A stretch of 64,000 bases of DNA from Deltaproteobacteria bacterium (lineage in GTDB: Bacteria; Myxococcota_A; Polyangia; Polyangiales; Houyiibacteriaceae): positions 1 to 64,000 of the forward strand of contig JAEPMI010000016.1 in NCBI GenBank assembly GCA_017644045.1, written 5' to 3'. The notes below the pieces were generated by a model. That model searched no databases. It saw only the letters and a program-made list of their open reading frames with translations, and was not told where the DNA came from. Of this stretch, positions 16,024-25,153 are shown one piece after another. The position numbers and the translations under genes were made by a program. Numbering within the stretch: the stretch's first letter is position 1; each line of letters begins with the position of its first letter.

Positions 16024-16640
16024 TACTCGCCGAAGCGCCACTTCGCGCCGAGCTGCACCAGCTCGGCGATGGAGCTCACCCCGAGCTTCTTCCGGATGCG
16101 GTCGAAGTGATTGTAGACGGTGCTCGCCGAGAGACCGAGCGTGAACGCGGTCTCCTTCACGGACTCGCCCTTCGCGAGGTGACGGAAGATCTCGAGCTCC
16201 CGCGGCGTGAGCAGCGCGCTCGGCGACTGCACCGGCTGCTCCGCCATCGCCTCGAGCTCCGGCGGCAGCCAACGCTCGCCGCTCCGCAGCGCACGCACGG
16301 CCTCGAGGTAGTCGGCCATCGAGCTCGACTTGCGCAGGTAGCCCCGCGCGCCGGCTTGCACCAGCGCACCGAGCGCCTCGTTCACCTTCAGCAGCGTGAA
16401 GAGCAGGATCGGCACCCCGCGCTCCGCGAGTGCGCGCACCGTCCCCGGCCCTTCCATCCCCGGCACCTGCACATCCACGCTGAGCACGTCGGGCGTGAGC
16501 TCGTCGATGGTGGGCCCGATGTCTTCCAGCGTCTGCAGCGTGGCGATCACCTCGAGCCCCGGCTCGACCGCGGCGAATCGCACGAGCCCCTCCAGGACGA
16601 TCGGGTGGTCGTCCACCGCCAGCACACGGACCGGCGTCAT
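16023..16640 (-). CDS. NarL/LuxR-family response regulator
   Basis: The 205-residue regulator has a receiver domain with acidic pocket D10/D11, phosphoacceptor D56 in LSVDVQVPGM and the conserved Lys in YLRKS. A LuxR-type helix-turn-helix lies at about 140-200 (LTPRELEIFRHLAKGESVKE, GLSASTVYNHFDRIRKKLGV). Phosphorylation by the kinase encoded upstream should switch its DNA binding. The genes overlap by 4 bp (ATGA), so kinase and regulator are one operon. Targets are unknown. Confidence 0.88.
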   Translation of the reverse strand: MTPVRVLAVDDHPIVLEGLVRFAAVEPGLEVIATLQTLEDIGPTIDELTPDVLSVDVQVPGMEGPGTVRALAERGVPILLFTLLKVNEALGALVQAGARGYLRKSSSMADYLEAVRALRSGERWLPPELEAMAEQPVQSPSALLTPRELEIFRHLAKGESVKETAFTLGLSASTVYNHFDRIRKKLGVSSIAELVQLGAKWRFGE

Positions 16641-17953
16641 GCCCGAGCCTCCGCGATCGCGGCGACCGGCGCGGGCAAGGTCAGCTGCACGGTGGTGCCG
16701 CCCTCACCGGACTCGACCGACAAGCTCCCGCTGGCGGCTCGAGCCCGCTCACGCAAGCCCCGCAGACCGAGCCCGTCGGTGGCGTCGTCGGCGAAGCCTC
16801 GACCGTCGTCCTTCACCGTTCCGATGACCGAGCCATCGGGCCCTTCGAGGATCGAGATGTCCACCCGGCTGGCTTCCGCGTGCTTGAAGACGTTGGTCAC
16901 CGCCTCTTGGACCAGACGGTACATGATCTCCCGTGCGGCCGCGTCGAGCGGAAGCCGCAGACCGACCGCCGTGGTGATCTCGAGGTCGGAGCGCTCCCGG
17001 AGCGGACCGACGAGCTCCTCGAGGCTCTCGCCGAGGTCGCCGACCGGCTTCGGGTCGCGAAGCCGATCGATGAAGGTGCGCACCGATCGGTCGAGGGTCT
17101 CGACGACCGTCGAGAGGTGCTCGAAGCGGGGCTCCCCGGGCTCGGAGAGGCGCTGCAGCTTCCGCTCGAGGATCTCGAGCTCCATGCGCACCCCCACGAT
17201 GAGCTGGCCCAGGTCGTCGTGGAGCGCGCGGGCGACATCGGCCCGTTCGAGGTTGGAGCTGGCGAGCACGCGGCTGAGATGCTCCACGGCTCGGGAGCCC
17301 TCCGCCACCTCTTCTTCCAGACCGGCCGCGTGCTGCTCGAGGGCGACCTGTTGCTGCTCGAGCTGACGAGCGAGCAGGAAGCGCTCGCGGACGACGGCGT
17401 GCAGCTGATGGCCGAGGTAGATGCTGATGACGCTGCAGCCGGTGAGGATGATGATCGGCACGTGGATCATCCGGTGCTCGAGCGCGGCCGGGTTGGTCAC
17501 GAAATAGGCCACGACCCAGCTGACCGGCCCAGCCACGGTCATCACGATCCGCATCCGAAGCCCGAGCGCGAGTCCGATGGAGAGGGGCGGGACGATGTAG
17601 ACGCCGTAGAAGAAGGGACCGTTCAGGTCGCTCATCTGCGCCGAATGGGTTCCCGCGCACACCGCGATGAGGATGTGGAAGACGACCGCCAGCACGGCAG
17701 GGTGACGACGAGTCAGCGGGAGGAAGCGGAACGCGGCCCAGGCAGCGATCGACACCAGGCTGAGCACACCGAGCCAAAATCGCCCCGGCCCCTCGAGCGC
17801 GTGCCCGGCCAAGACGATGCGCCCGACGACCCAGGCGCCACCGAAGAGAAGCAGGCAGACCAGCGCGGTGCGCTGCACGCGCGAGTGGATCTGATCCCGA
17901 GAGAACTCTTCGAAGGCGCGTTGATGCGGCGCGTTCTGAGCGTGCGGCTCCAC
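16637..17953 (-). CDS. membrane sensor histidine kinase, HisKA_3 type
   Basis: The 438-residue kinase has about six hydrophobic segments between residues 30 and 190, followed by a coiled-coil linker. The HisKA_3 phosphoacceptor is ALHDDLGQLIVGVRMELE with His at about residue 245, and the C-terminal ATPase domain has DGRGFADD and GLGLRGLRERA. This is the NarX/DesK architecture that pairs with NarL-type regulators. The integral-membrane sensor has no large periplasmic loop, so the signal is probably sensed within the membrane. Confidence 0.87.
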   Translation of the reverse strand: MEPHAQNAPHQRAFEEFSRDQIHSRVQRTALVCLLLFGGAWVVGRIVLAGHALEGPGRFWLGVLSLVSIAAWAAFRFLPLTRRHPAVLAVVFHILIAVCAGTHSAQMSDLNGPFFYGVYIVPPLSIGLALGLRMRIVMTVAGPVSWVVAYFVTNPAALEHRMIHVPIIILTGCSVISIYLGHQLHAVVRERFLLARQLEQQQVALEQHAAGLEEEVAEGSRAVEHLSRVLASSNLERADVARALHDDLGQLIVGVRMELEILERKLQRLSEPGEPRFEHLSTVVETLDRSVRTFIDRLRDPKPVGDLGESLEELVGPLRERSDLEITTAVGLRLPLDAAAREIMYRLVQEAVTNVFKHAEASRVDISILEGPDGSVIGTVKDDGRGFADDATDGLGLRGLRERARAASGSLSVESGEGGTTVQLTLPAPVAAIAEARA

Positions 17954-17998
17954 GAGCGGCGCCAGGGTATCACCGGCCGAGGTGGCCGCCAGCCGCCT

Positions 17999-18625
17999 TC
18001 AGGAGCTGGATGAGCGCCCGCGCAGCTTGAGCACCGAGGCCACGAGCAGAATCACCACGAGCGCAGCGAGAACGACTCGTGAATAGCTGGCGTAGATCGC
18101 CTCCAGCCGGTCGAAGTTCTCGCCGACGGCGAAGCCGAGCCCGAGCAGCAGCCCGTTCCAGAGGGCGGCGCTGAGTCCCCCCCACAGTACGACCGACCGC
18201 AGCGGCATGCCCGACAGGCCAGCGCCGACGAAGAAGAAGGCACGCAGAGCCGGAACGAAGCGATTCGAGGCGAGCACCCAGTTGCCGTGTGTCTCGTAGC
18301 GACGGCGGACCTTTTGGAGCCGTTCCTCGAAGGCTTTCCGCCGGAACCACTCGGGCCAGCGCTCCTCCCGGGCGGCGAGCCAACGGCCGAAGCCCCAGGT
18401 GAAGACTCCGCCCACGATCGAGCCGCCGGTGAGCGCGAGGTAGACGCCCAGGACCGAGTAGCCGGCGCTGACGGCGAGGAAGATCCCGAAGAGCGCCACG
18501 GTGTCGCCGGGGAACGGGGGCGCGACGTATTCGATCCACGAGCTGAGCGCCAGGAAGAGGTAGCCCAGCGGCCCCTCCAGTCCTTCCATCCATTGACGCA
18601 GTGCATCCACGAGAGTGAGACGCAT
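17999..18625 (-). CDS. DedA-family membrane protein
   Basis: The 208-residue protein shows the DedA hallmarks: EYVAPPFPGDTV near residue 34, a Gly-rich SIVGGVFTWGFGRW, and NRFVPALRAFFFVGAGLSGM. Multiple hydrophobic segments place it in the inner membrane. The family functions as lipid scramblases or transporters supporting envelope integrity, including undecaprenyl-phosphate recycling in some members. The ATG at 18625 is preferred, but a GTG at 18646 is possible. It is divergent from the FG-GAP lipoprotein gene. Confidence 0.82.
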   Translation of the reverse strand: MRLTLVDALRQWMEGLEGPLGYLFLALSSWIEYVAPPFPGDTVALFGIFLAVSAGYSVLGVYLALTGGSIVGGVFTWGFGRWLAAREERWPEWFRRKAFEERLQKVRRRYETHGNWVLASNRFVPALRAFFFVGAGLSGMPLRSVVLWGGLSAALWNGLLLGLGFAVGENFDRLEAIYASYSRVVLAALVVILLVASVLKLRGRSSSS

Positions 18626-18689
18626 GGTAGCGCGCAGCGCTTCCACCGAGTGTAAGGGACGGATGGATGACGGGCCCGATCGGCCAACG

Positions 18690-18695
18690 TAGACT
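18690..18695 (+). promoter_or_regulatory. TANNNT -10 box, leaderless-type
   Basis: TAGACT ends 7 nt before the ATG at 18703. ATGACG lies 17 nt upstream as a possible -35. No Shine-Dalgarno is present. Confidence 0.5.
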
Positions 18696-18702
18696 CCCGT
18701 CC

Positions 18703-21048
18703 ATGGGTAGGGTCTTTCTCGGGTGTCTCTTCTTGTCTTTCGTGGCCTGCGACTGCGACGACGGTGGCGACGAGTGCGTCACGTCCAGCGACTGCGACGA
18801 CGGGCTCCTCTGTGTGGACGGCACGTGCACGGATCGCGATCCGGCCGACGGCGGCGAGCCCGGCGAAGACGGCTTCATGTGTCCGGCCGCGCGGGTCTGC
18901 GCCGACGGCTGCTGCTCGGAGGGAGAGATCTGCACGGCGGACAGCTGCTGCCTGCCCAGCGCGGTCTGCGGTGGCGTCTGCTGCGGAGGCGACTCCGAGT
19001 GCGTGGCGGACCGCTGCATCCTGACCTGCGAGGACGACGAGTCACCGTGCGGCGAAGGGACCGACGCGGCCTGCTGTGCGCCGAGCGACGTCTGTTACCT
19101 CGGCTCGTGCACGACGCCTGGCGCGCCCTGCACCGGTACCAGCGACTGTGACGACGGCGACTACTGCGAGCCGACCGTGGGCCGCTGCCTCCCGCGCAGC
19201 ACCAGCGGCGAGGAGTGCGAGTACCGCCCGACGTTCGACGAATTCACGATCGACGAGGAGTGGTCGTGGACCGGTGACGCGACGGTGCTCCCGGGGCACG
19301 ACCAGGTGATGATGGCGCCGATGGTCGCCAACCTCACCGACGACGACGGCGACGGAGACATCGACCAGGACGACATCCCCGACGTGGTCTTCTCGACCTT
19401 CACCGGCAACGACTACTGGAGCAACGGCGTGTTGCGCGCCGTGAGCGGCGACGACGGCTCGCGCATCTGGCCGACGGCGGACCCGTCGTACCGGGTGAAT
19501 GGCGGAAGCGACCTCGCGATCGCCGACGTCGACCCGAGCTCGCCGGGTCCCGAGGTCATCACCTGCGCCCAGGCCTTCCGCCCCGACAATTCGGGTCCAC
19601 TGATCATCATCAGCGCGGCGGGCGAAGAGCTCCGGCGCTTCGACACACCCCCGAACGACATCCTCTGCCGCTTCTCCGCGCCGGCGGTCGGCGACATGGA
19701 CCGTGACGGAGTGCCGGAGATCGTGGTCGGCGGCGCCGTGGCTCACGCCGACGGGACCGTGGTCGGTCGCCTCGACGGCGGCATCAGCGGCTACACCGCC
19801 CTGAGCGACGTGGACGGCGACGGCGACCTCGAAGGGCTGGGCGCCGCGGTCGCGTTCGAGATGGACGGCTCGGTCCTCTGGGACCGGCGGGTGGACGATG
19901 GGCTGCGGCCCGCGATTCCCGCCGGTGGCTACGCGGCCGTGGCGGATCTCGATCTCGACGGGACCCCCGAGGTCGTCACCGTCACCAGCGGCAACCACGC
20001 GATCCAGGCGCTCGACGGAGCGACCGGCGACACCGTGTGGGGTCCGACGGACATCAACCCGACCGGCGACCCGGTGGTGGCCGCCGCGATCACGTCCAAT
20101 GGCAACCCGAACGGCGGCGGCCCGCCGACGATCGCCAACTTCGACGACGACCCCGAGCCGGAGATCGCCTTCGCCGGCGGCTTCGCCTACGTGATCTTCG
20201 AGCCGGACGGCACGCTGAAGTGGCACTTCGTCACCCAGGATCGCTCGAGCCGAGCGACGGGCTCCTCGGTCTTCGACTTCGAGGGCGATGGGACCAGCGA
20301 GGTCCTCTACAACGACGAGCTGGTCTTCCGGGTCTTCCGCGGACCGACCGGCGCGATCTTCCACGACCAGTGCAACACCAGCGGCACGCTCCGCGAGTTC
20401 CCGATCGTGGTCGATGTCGACAACGACGACCACGCCGAGATCGTGCTCATGGAGAACGACTACGCCTTCCAGTGCGATCCGACGAGCACCGGCATTCACG
20501 TCTTCGGCCACCCGGAGAACCAGTGGGTGCGGACGCGGCGGATCTTCAACCAGCACACCTACCACGTGACCAACATCAACGAGGACGGGACGGTCCCGAC
20601 CGCAGAGGTCCCCAACTGGACGCTGCCGAACCTGAACAACTTCCGGCAGAACGTGCAGCCCGACGGCCTCTTCGATGCGCCGGACCTGGTGCTCGTCGAT
20701 CTCGTGGCGAGCAACCGTGGGTGCCCCGCGACCTTCGGCCTCTCCGTCCGCGTGCTCAACAGCGGCCGCGCCGGAGCGCCCGCGGGCGTCCCGGTGACCC
20801 TCTACGAAGAGACCGACGCGGGCCCCGTGCGCATCGATCGCCTGGTCACCACGCGACCGCTCCTGCCCGGCGAGAGCGAGGTGCTCAGCATCGACTACTC
20901 CATTCCCGCGGGTCGCGAGGACGACGTCTTCGAGTTCAGCGCCACGCTCAACGACCCGACCGACATGCCCCTCGTCGGGCTCAACGAGTGTCGTCCCGAG
21001 AACAACGGCGCCGGCCCCATCTCGGCCAGCTGCCCCATCATCGACTGA
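18703..21048 (+). CDS. lipoprotein with Cys-rich head and FG-GAP/VCBS beta-propeller
   Basis: The 781-residue protein starts MGRVFLGCLFLSFVAC with a lipobox at Cys16. Residues of about 17-165 are Cys-rich EGF/dickkopf-like units. Residues of about 200-640 contain seven calcium-binding FG-GAP/VCBS motifs, such as DMDRDGVPEIVVGG, DVDGDGDLEGLGA, DLDLDGTPEVVTV and DVDNDDHAEIVLME, which should close a beta-propeller. The C-terminal 120 residues look like a CARDB-type domain (LVDLVASNRGC, VRVLNSGRAGAP). It is a surface or periplasmic adhesion-like protein, transcribed alone from a putative leaderless promoter. Confidence 0.82.
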   Translation: MGRVFLGCLFLSFVACDCDDGGDECVTSSDCDDGLLCVDGTCTDRDPADGGEPGEDGFMCPAARVCADGCCSEGEICTADSCCLPSAVCGGVCCGGDSECVADRCILTCEDDESPCGEGTDAACCAPSDVCYLGSCTTPGAPCTGTSDCDDGDYCEPTVGRCLPRSTSGEECEYRPTFDEFTIDEEWSWTGDATVLPGHDQVMMAPMVANLTDDDGDGDIDQDDIPDVVFSTFTGNDYWSNGVLRAVSGDDGSRIWPTADPSYRVNGGSDLAIADVDPSSPGPEVITCAQAFRPDNSGPLIIISAAGEELRRFDTPPNDILCRFSAPAVGDMDRDGVPEIVVGGAVAHADGTVVGRLDGGISGYTALSDVDGDGDLEGLGAAVAFEMDGSVLWDRRVDDGLRPAIPAGGYAAVADLDLDGTPEVVTVTSGNHAIQALDGATGDTVWGPTDINPTGDPVVAAAITSNGNPNGGGPPTIANFDDDPEPEIAFAGGFAYVIFEPDGTLKWHFVTQDRSSRATGSSVFDFEGDGTSEVLYNDELVFRVFRGPTGAIFHDQCNTSGTLREFPIVVDVDNDDHAEIVLMENDYAFQCDPTSTGIHVFGHPENQWVRTRRIFNQHTYHVTNINEDGTVPTAEVPNWTLPNLNNFRQNVQPDGLFDAPDLVLVDLVASNRGCPATFGLSVRVLNSGRAGAPAGVPVTLYEETDAGPVRIDRLVTTRPLLPGESEVLSIDYSIPAGREDDVFEFSATLNDPTDMPLVGLNECRPENNGAGPISASCPIID

Positions 21049-21050
21049 CC

Positions 21051-21932
21051 TTGCGTCCCATCGTCCGAGGCGCGGTCCTCCGGGTGGTCGCGCCCAGCGG
21101 GCCCTTCGATCCGGAGGACTTTGCGGCCGGGGTGGCCTTCCTCCGCGAGCGCTACGAGGTGCGCCACCGCTCCGACGTGTTGGACCGCGCGGGCTACTTG
21201 GCCGGAAGCGACGAACGGCGTCTCGACGAGCTGAACGAAGCGCTCGCCGATCCGGACGCCGCCGCCATCGTGGCGGCCCGGGGCGGGTACGGCGCGACCC
21301 GGCTCCTCTCCGACCTCTCGCTCGAACGCGTCCGGGACGCGGCGATTCCACTCGTCGGCTTCAGCGACATCACCGCGCTCCACGCGCTCTGGGCGCGCGC
21401 CTCGGTCCCGTCGATGCACGGATCGATGGTCGCGGCGCTGGGCCGTTCGAGCGACGAAGCCCGCGCTCGATGGGTCACGGCGCTCGAAGGCGACGGCCCG
21501 ACGCTCGAGGGCCTCGAACGCTGGGTGGGCGGCGTCGCCGAGGGACCGCTGCTCGGCGGAAACGTGGCGGTGCTCGGGTCGCTGCTCGGCACGCCTCACG
21601 CCCCACCGCTCGAGGGAGCGCTGCTGCTCCTGGAGGACGTCGGCGAGCGGCCCTACCGGCTCGATCGGGTGCTCACTTCGATGGCGCAGGCTGGGTGGCT
21701 CGATCGGGTGGCGGGGGTCGTCGTCGGAGAGCTCACGGACTGCCGGCCGGGCACGGATGGCGTGACCGCCGAGGCGGTGCTCCGGGAGCGACTCGAAGGG
21801 CTCGGCGTACCCGTGGTCGGCGCCCTCCCCGTCGGCCACGGCGACCGCAACGAAGCGCTGTGGCTCGGCCAACGCCATCGGCTCGATGCGACGCTGGGCA
21901 CACTCGAGAATGTGTCCGCCTCCCAGGGCTGA
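21051..21932 (+). CDS. LD-carboxypeptidase (peptidase family S66)
   Basis: The protein of about 293 residues matches S66 LD-carboxypeptidases: VVAPSGPF at the N-terminus, AARGGYGATRLL, the nucleophile motif LVGFSDITALH, LLGGNVAVLGSLLGTP, LEDVGERPYRLDR and the C-terminal catalytic His in LPVGHGDRNEAL. These cytoplasmic enzymes remove the terminal D-Ala from recycled murein tetrapeptides. The only start that keeps the whole domain is a TTG at 21051, 2 bp after the previous stop, without a good ribosome binding site, so translation may depend on coupling. Confidence 0.83.
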   Translation: MRPIVRGAVLRVVAPSGPFDPEDFAAGVAFLRERYEVRHRSDVLDRAGYLAGSDERRLDELNEALADPDAAAIVAARGGYGATRLLSDLSLERVRDAAIPLVGFSDITALHALWARASVPSMHGSMVAALGRSSDEARARWVTALEGDGPTLEGLERWVGGVAEGPLLGGNVAVLGSLLGTPHAPPLEGALLLLEDVGERPYRLDRVLTSMAQAGWLDRVAGVVVGELTDCRPGTDGVTAEAVLRERLEGLGVPVVGALPVGHGDRNEALWLGQRHRLDATLGTLENVSASQG

Positions 21933-21938
21933 TAGCGT
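21933..21938 (+). promoter_or_regulatory. TANNNT -10 box, leaderless-type
   Basis: TAGCGT ends 6 nt before the GTG at 21945, with no Shine-Dalgarno between. The upstream gene ends only 12 bp before the start, so cotranscription is also possible. Confidence 0.4.
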
Positions 21939-21944
21939 ATCGGC

Positions 21945-22724
21945 GTGAGCGACGACGAGAAGCCCACCGAGGAGACGCCCGAAGCGGGGCCCCGCATGAG
22001 CGCGGCCCCGGCGCTCGAAGGTGGCCCGGTGCCGACCGCCGATCTGGGCGAGCCGACCGAAGGGGCCGAGCCCCGCAAGCCCGACCCCTCGGGACTCGGC
22101 TGCTTCATGGTCATGGGCGGCATCGTCTTCGGCGCCATGCTGGGCGTCCTCGGGGGCTGGCTCGCCTGCGGCGCCGAAGAGCCGCCGCCGGAGAGCGTCG
22201 ACGTCCTCCGCGACAGCCCGGACGTCGTGGTCGCCATCCAGGATCTCGCTCGGCTCGAGACCACGAGCTACCACGTGGAACGGGTCATCGATCTGGTGGC
22301 GCGGCAGCGCCAGCTCTTCGGCCTGGTCGAAGCGGAGGACGCCATCCTCCTGGTGGCGGCCGGCGACGTGGTGGCGGGCGTCGATCTCACCCGCATGCGC
22401 GATGGGGACGTGGTCATCGAGCCGGAGGCCAACCGCGCCACCATCACCCTCCCCGAGCCGGAGATCTTCTCCGCGCGTCTCGACAACGAACGAACGTACG
22501 TCCACACGCGCGACACCGACCTGACCGCCAGCCGCGACCCTCACCTCGAGACGCGAGCGCGACGAGAGGCCGAGCGAACGCTTCGCGAGGCGGCGATCGA
22601 AGCGGGCATCATGGAGCGCGCACGCGACAACGCGGAGACCGCCATCGGGACCTTGGTCCGCTCCCTCGGCTACGACGAGGTCACCATCCACTTCCGCGAA
22701 GCCTCGGCGAACCCGGAGCAGTGA
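21945..22724 (+). CDS. DUF4230-type membrane-anchored protein
   Basis: The 259-residue protein has a charged, Pro/Glu-rich cytoplasmic N-terminus, one transmembrane helix at about 50-74 (GCFMVMGGIVFGAMLGVLGG) and an extracytoplasmic domain. That domain carries the DUF4230 pattern TTSYHVERVIDL, LLVAAGDVVAGVDL and ITLPEPEIFSARLDNERTYV. Its C-terminal part is a long charged helix with repeated Arg/Glu. The molecular function of the family is not established. GTG start at 21945. Confidence 0.75.
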   Translation: MSDDEKPTEETPEAGPRMSAAPALEGGPVPTADLGEPTEGAEPRKPDPSGLGCFMVMGGIVFGAMLGVLGGWLACGAEEPPPESVDVLRDSPDVVVAIQDLARLETTSYHVERVIDLVARQRQLFGLVEAEDAILLVAAGDVVAGVDLTRMRDGDVVIEPEANRATITLPEPEIFSARLDNERTYVHTRDTDLTASRDPHLETRARREAERTLREAAIEAGIMERARDNAETAIGTLVRSLGYDEVTIHFREASANPEQ

Positions 22725-22835
22725 CGCCCAGAGAAGCTGACCAAGAGGTCACTCTCCTCGCTTCGCCGCCGCCGGGAGCACCGCATCAGCTACGTGCCGA
22801 TCGGGTGAAACGGGCTCGCCAAACCGGGGTTCGCG

Positions 22836-22865
22836 TTGACACCACCCGAGGCTGGGGCCTAACTT
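22836..22865 (+). promoter_or_regulatory. sigma-70-type promoter of the nuclease gene
   Basis: TTGACA (22836-22841) and TAACTT (22860-22865) are 18 nt apart. The -35 is a perfect consensus and the predicted start is about 22872, leaving only about 6 nt before the ATG at 22878. The same 153-bp gap holds a small inverted repeat TGACC-AAGA-GGTCA (22738-22751). Confidence 0.6.
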
Positions 22866-22877
22866 CCCGCGCCTTCC

Positions 22878-23885
22878 ATGGGACGTAGCCGAACCACGCC
22901 CCGAGTCCTCATCGCGCTCCTCGCGCTCGGGCTCGTCGCCCCGCTCGCCGATGCGCCGAGCGCCTCCGCGACGATCGAGACTCGCGTGTTCATCAACGGA
23001 CGCCCCACCCGCGTCTATTTCAACGACGGAGACTCGTTCCGCCAGCTCGACGGCCCCTACGCCGGTCGCGGCTCGCGTCTGGGCGGGTTCAACACGCTCG
23101 AGTCCTACGGGCCCGTGCACTCCTGGGGCGACTGGCACCCCTTCGAGCTCTTCGTGATCGCGAAGAAGGCCACGCACCTCGGCCGCCACGGCATCTGGCA
23201 CTGCACGACCGACGGCAGCACCGACACCTACGGTCGCGTCCTCCTCGACTGCCCCGACCTGGCCATCGCCCAGATCCGCCACGGCTACGCCCACGCGATG
23301 CAGATCGACGACACCCCCTCCCGCCCCTCCTACATCCGCGCTCAGCACGACGCGATGCGACACCGCCGCGGGATGTGGGCGCATGGCATCCCGCAGTTCG
23401 TGGTGACCTCGCTCCACTCGGCCGACGAGGATCCGGGCCGCGACACCCACTACAACCGCATGGTCTCCGTTCGCGACGGCCACTCGGAGAAGTGGGAGCA
23501 CAGCGACACCTATCCCGAGTGCTCCACCCAGTGCGCCAGCGAGACCCACGCCGACACCGAGAAGGTCGAGACCATGGCGCGCGAGCTCCGCGGCGACGCG
23601 AGCCTCGCCACCGCGCTCTCGGAGCTGAGCAACGTGCTCCTCCTCGAGGCCGTGGACCGATACGCCCGCCTGGGCACGCTCCCCGAGTACCTGGAGCCTG
23701 CGGTCGCCCAGGCCCTCGAGCCCCGGCTGAGCGCCGCCCGCCGAGCCGGCCAGCTCGGCGAGACCACCGAGGTCCGGGGCGCGTGCATGCTCTACGCGGA
23801 CTTCCGCCGTCGCTACGGTCGCGACCGCGCTCACTGCCTTCGCCGCCACGGCGCCTGGCCCCCGCACATGCAGGAGAGCCGATGA
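22878..23885 (+). CDS. exported staphylococcal-nuclease-like protein
   Basis: The 335-residue protein has a signal peptide (cut near SASA, residue 31) and an OB-fold nuclease core: VYFNDGDSFRQ, SRLGGFNTLESYG and DTYGRVLLD. These align with the Asp, Arg, Glu and Arg that coordinate calcium and attack the phosphate in SNase. Residues after about 160 form a long helical extension with a Cys pair (CSTQC) unlike classic SNase. It should be a secreted calcium-dependent nuclease. The next gene starts in its stop codon (ATGA). Confidence 0.78.
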   Translation: MGRSRTTPRVLIALLALGLVAPLADAPSASATIETRVFINGRPTRVYFNDGDSFRQLDGPYAGRGSRLGGFNTLESYGPVHSWGDWHPFELFVIAKKATHLGRHGIWHCTTDGSTDTYGRVLLDCPDLAIAQIRHGYAHAMQIDDTPSRPSYIRAQHDAMRHRRGMWAHGIPQFVVTSLHSADEDPGRDTHYNRMVSVRDGHSEKWEHSDTYPECSTQCASETHADTEKVETMARELRGDASLATALSELSNVLLLEAVDRYARLGTLPEYLEPAVAQALEPRLSAARRAGQLGETTEVRGACMLYADFRRRYGRDRAHCLRRHGAWPPHMQESR

Positions 23886-25129
23886 TCGCGCGCACCCTCC
23901 TCCTGGCCGCGCTCGTCGCGAGCGCTGGCTGCTTCGAGCTCGACCGCGTGAACGGACCGGTCCTCGGCTACGAGTCCGATCCGGACGCCTGCAACGACGG
24001 CCGCGACAACGATCGCGACGGCATGATCGATTGCCGCGACTCGAGCTGCATCGGTTCCGGGCTGTGTGGCGTCATCATCGTCGAGGGCGCCCGGCCCGAG
24101 CCGGAGAACACCTTCCTCAAGTGCACGGACCGGATCGACAACGATCAGGACGGCAACTGGGACTGCGGTGACCGGAACTGCCAGGCCATCCAGGAGCTCT
24201 GCTGCGTCACCGAGTTCAGCGACTACTTCTGCGCGGACGGCGTCGACAACGACGACAACGGCTTCCGCGACTGCGGCGACTTCTCCTGCCGGAACAACCC
24301 CTTCGTCACCGTCTGTGACTTCGAGGCGGTCTGCGACGACGGCCGCGACAACGACGAGGACGACCTCGAGGACTGCGACGACCCGGACTGTGCCGGCATC
24401 GGCGACTGCCCGCCGCCGCCCGATCCCATCCCCGAAGACACCATCGCCCTCTGCTCCGACGGGATCGACAACGACCGCAACGGCTTCCGCGACTGCGGCG
24501 ACTTCTCCTGCTCGATGGCCGCCGACCCGGAGGTTCGCGTCTTCTGCGCCGCCCGCCTCGAGAACAACGTCGAGCGCTGCTCGGACGGTGAGGACAACGA
24601 CGGCAACGGATTCACCGACTGCGCCGACTTCTCCTGCTCGCGCTCGACCGACCCGGACCTGATCGCGCTCTGCGAGTCGCCGGACCCGGTCGACGAGGAA
24701 GACGGCTTCGACGAGTGCAAGAACGGCCTCGACGACGACGGCGACGGCTTCCCCGACTGCGCCGACTTCAGCTGCCGAGACTCCCGCCAGGAGCGCGAGA
24801 TCGACGGCGTGATGGTCGTGGCGAGCCCCTGTCAGGAGAGCATCACGGTCACCGATCCCGAGGACAACCTCTTCCTCGCCATCCAGGAAGCCATCGACCG
24901 ATGCACCAACGGCCTGGACGAGGACGAGGACGGCTTCACCGACTGCGACGACTGGGACTGCCACTGGAACCCGCTCATGCGCCCCGGTGCCGACGTGGCC
25001 ATCGCGGCGGGGCGACCGCCCGAAGAGGGCTACTGCCAGGGCTGGCGCTTCTTGTCCGCCACCCGCGAGTGGGTGTTCAGCGCACCCAGTGACGACCGAA
25101 ACCGACCGCTGTACTGCCGCGGATACTGA
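23882..25129 (+). CDS. lipoprotein with eight MopE-like metal-binding repeats
   Basis: The 415-residue lipoprotein (lipobox SAGC, Cys17) contains eight copies of a C-x-DG-x-DND-x-DG-x-x-DC-x-D-x-x-C unit, for example CNDGRDNDRDGMIDCRDSSC and CSDGIDNDRNGFRDCGDFSC. The acidic loop resembles calcium EF/TSP3 loops and the MopE copper-binding motif, here bounded by cysteines. It overlaps the nuclease gene by 4 bp and the next gene, an outer-membrane barrel, carries three copies of the same unit. The three probably work together at the cell surface with metal-dependent assembly. Confidence 0.82.
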   Translation: MIARTLLLAALVASAGCFELDRVNGPVLGYESDPDACNDGRDNDRDGMIDCRDSSCIGSGLCGVIIVEGARPEPENTFLKCTDRIDNDQDGNWDCGDRNCQAIQELCCVTEFSDYFCADGVDNDDNGFRDCGDFSCRNNPFVTVCDFEAVCDDGRDNDEDDLEDCDDPDCAGIGDCPPPPDPIPEDTIALCSDGIDNDRNGFRDCGDFSCSMAADPEVRVFCAARLENNVERCSDGEDNDGNGFTDCADFSCSRSTDPDLIALCESPDPVDEEDGFDECKNGLDDDGDGFPDCADFSCRDSRQEREIDGVMVVASPCQESITVTDPEDNLFLAIQEAIDRCTNGLDEDEDGFTDCDDWDCHWNPLMRPGADVAIAAGRPPEEGYCQGWRFLSATREWVFSAPSDDRNRPLYCRGY

Positions 25130-25153
25130 GTACCGAGAAGGAACGACGAGACG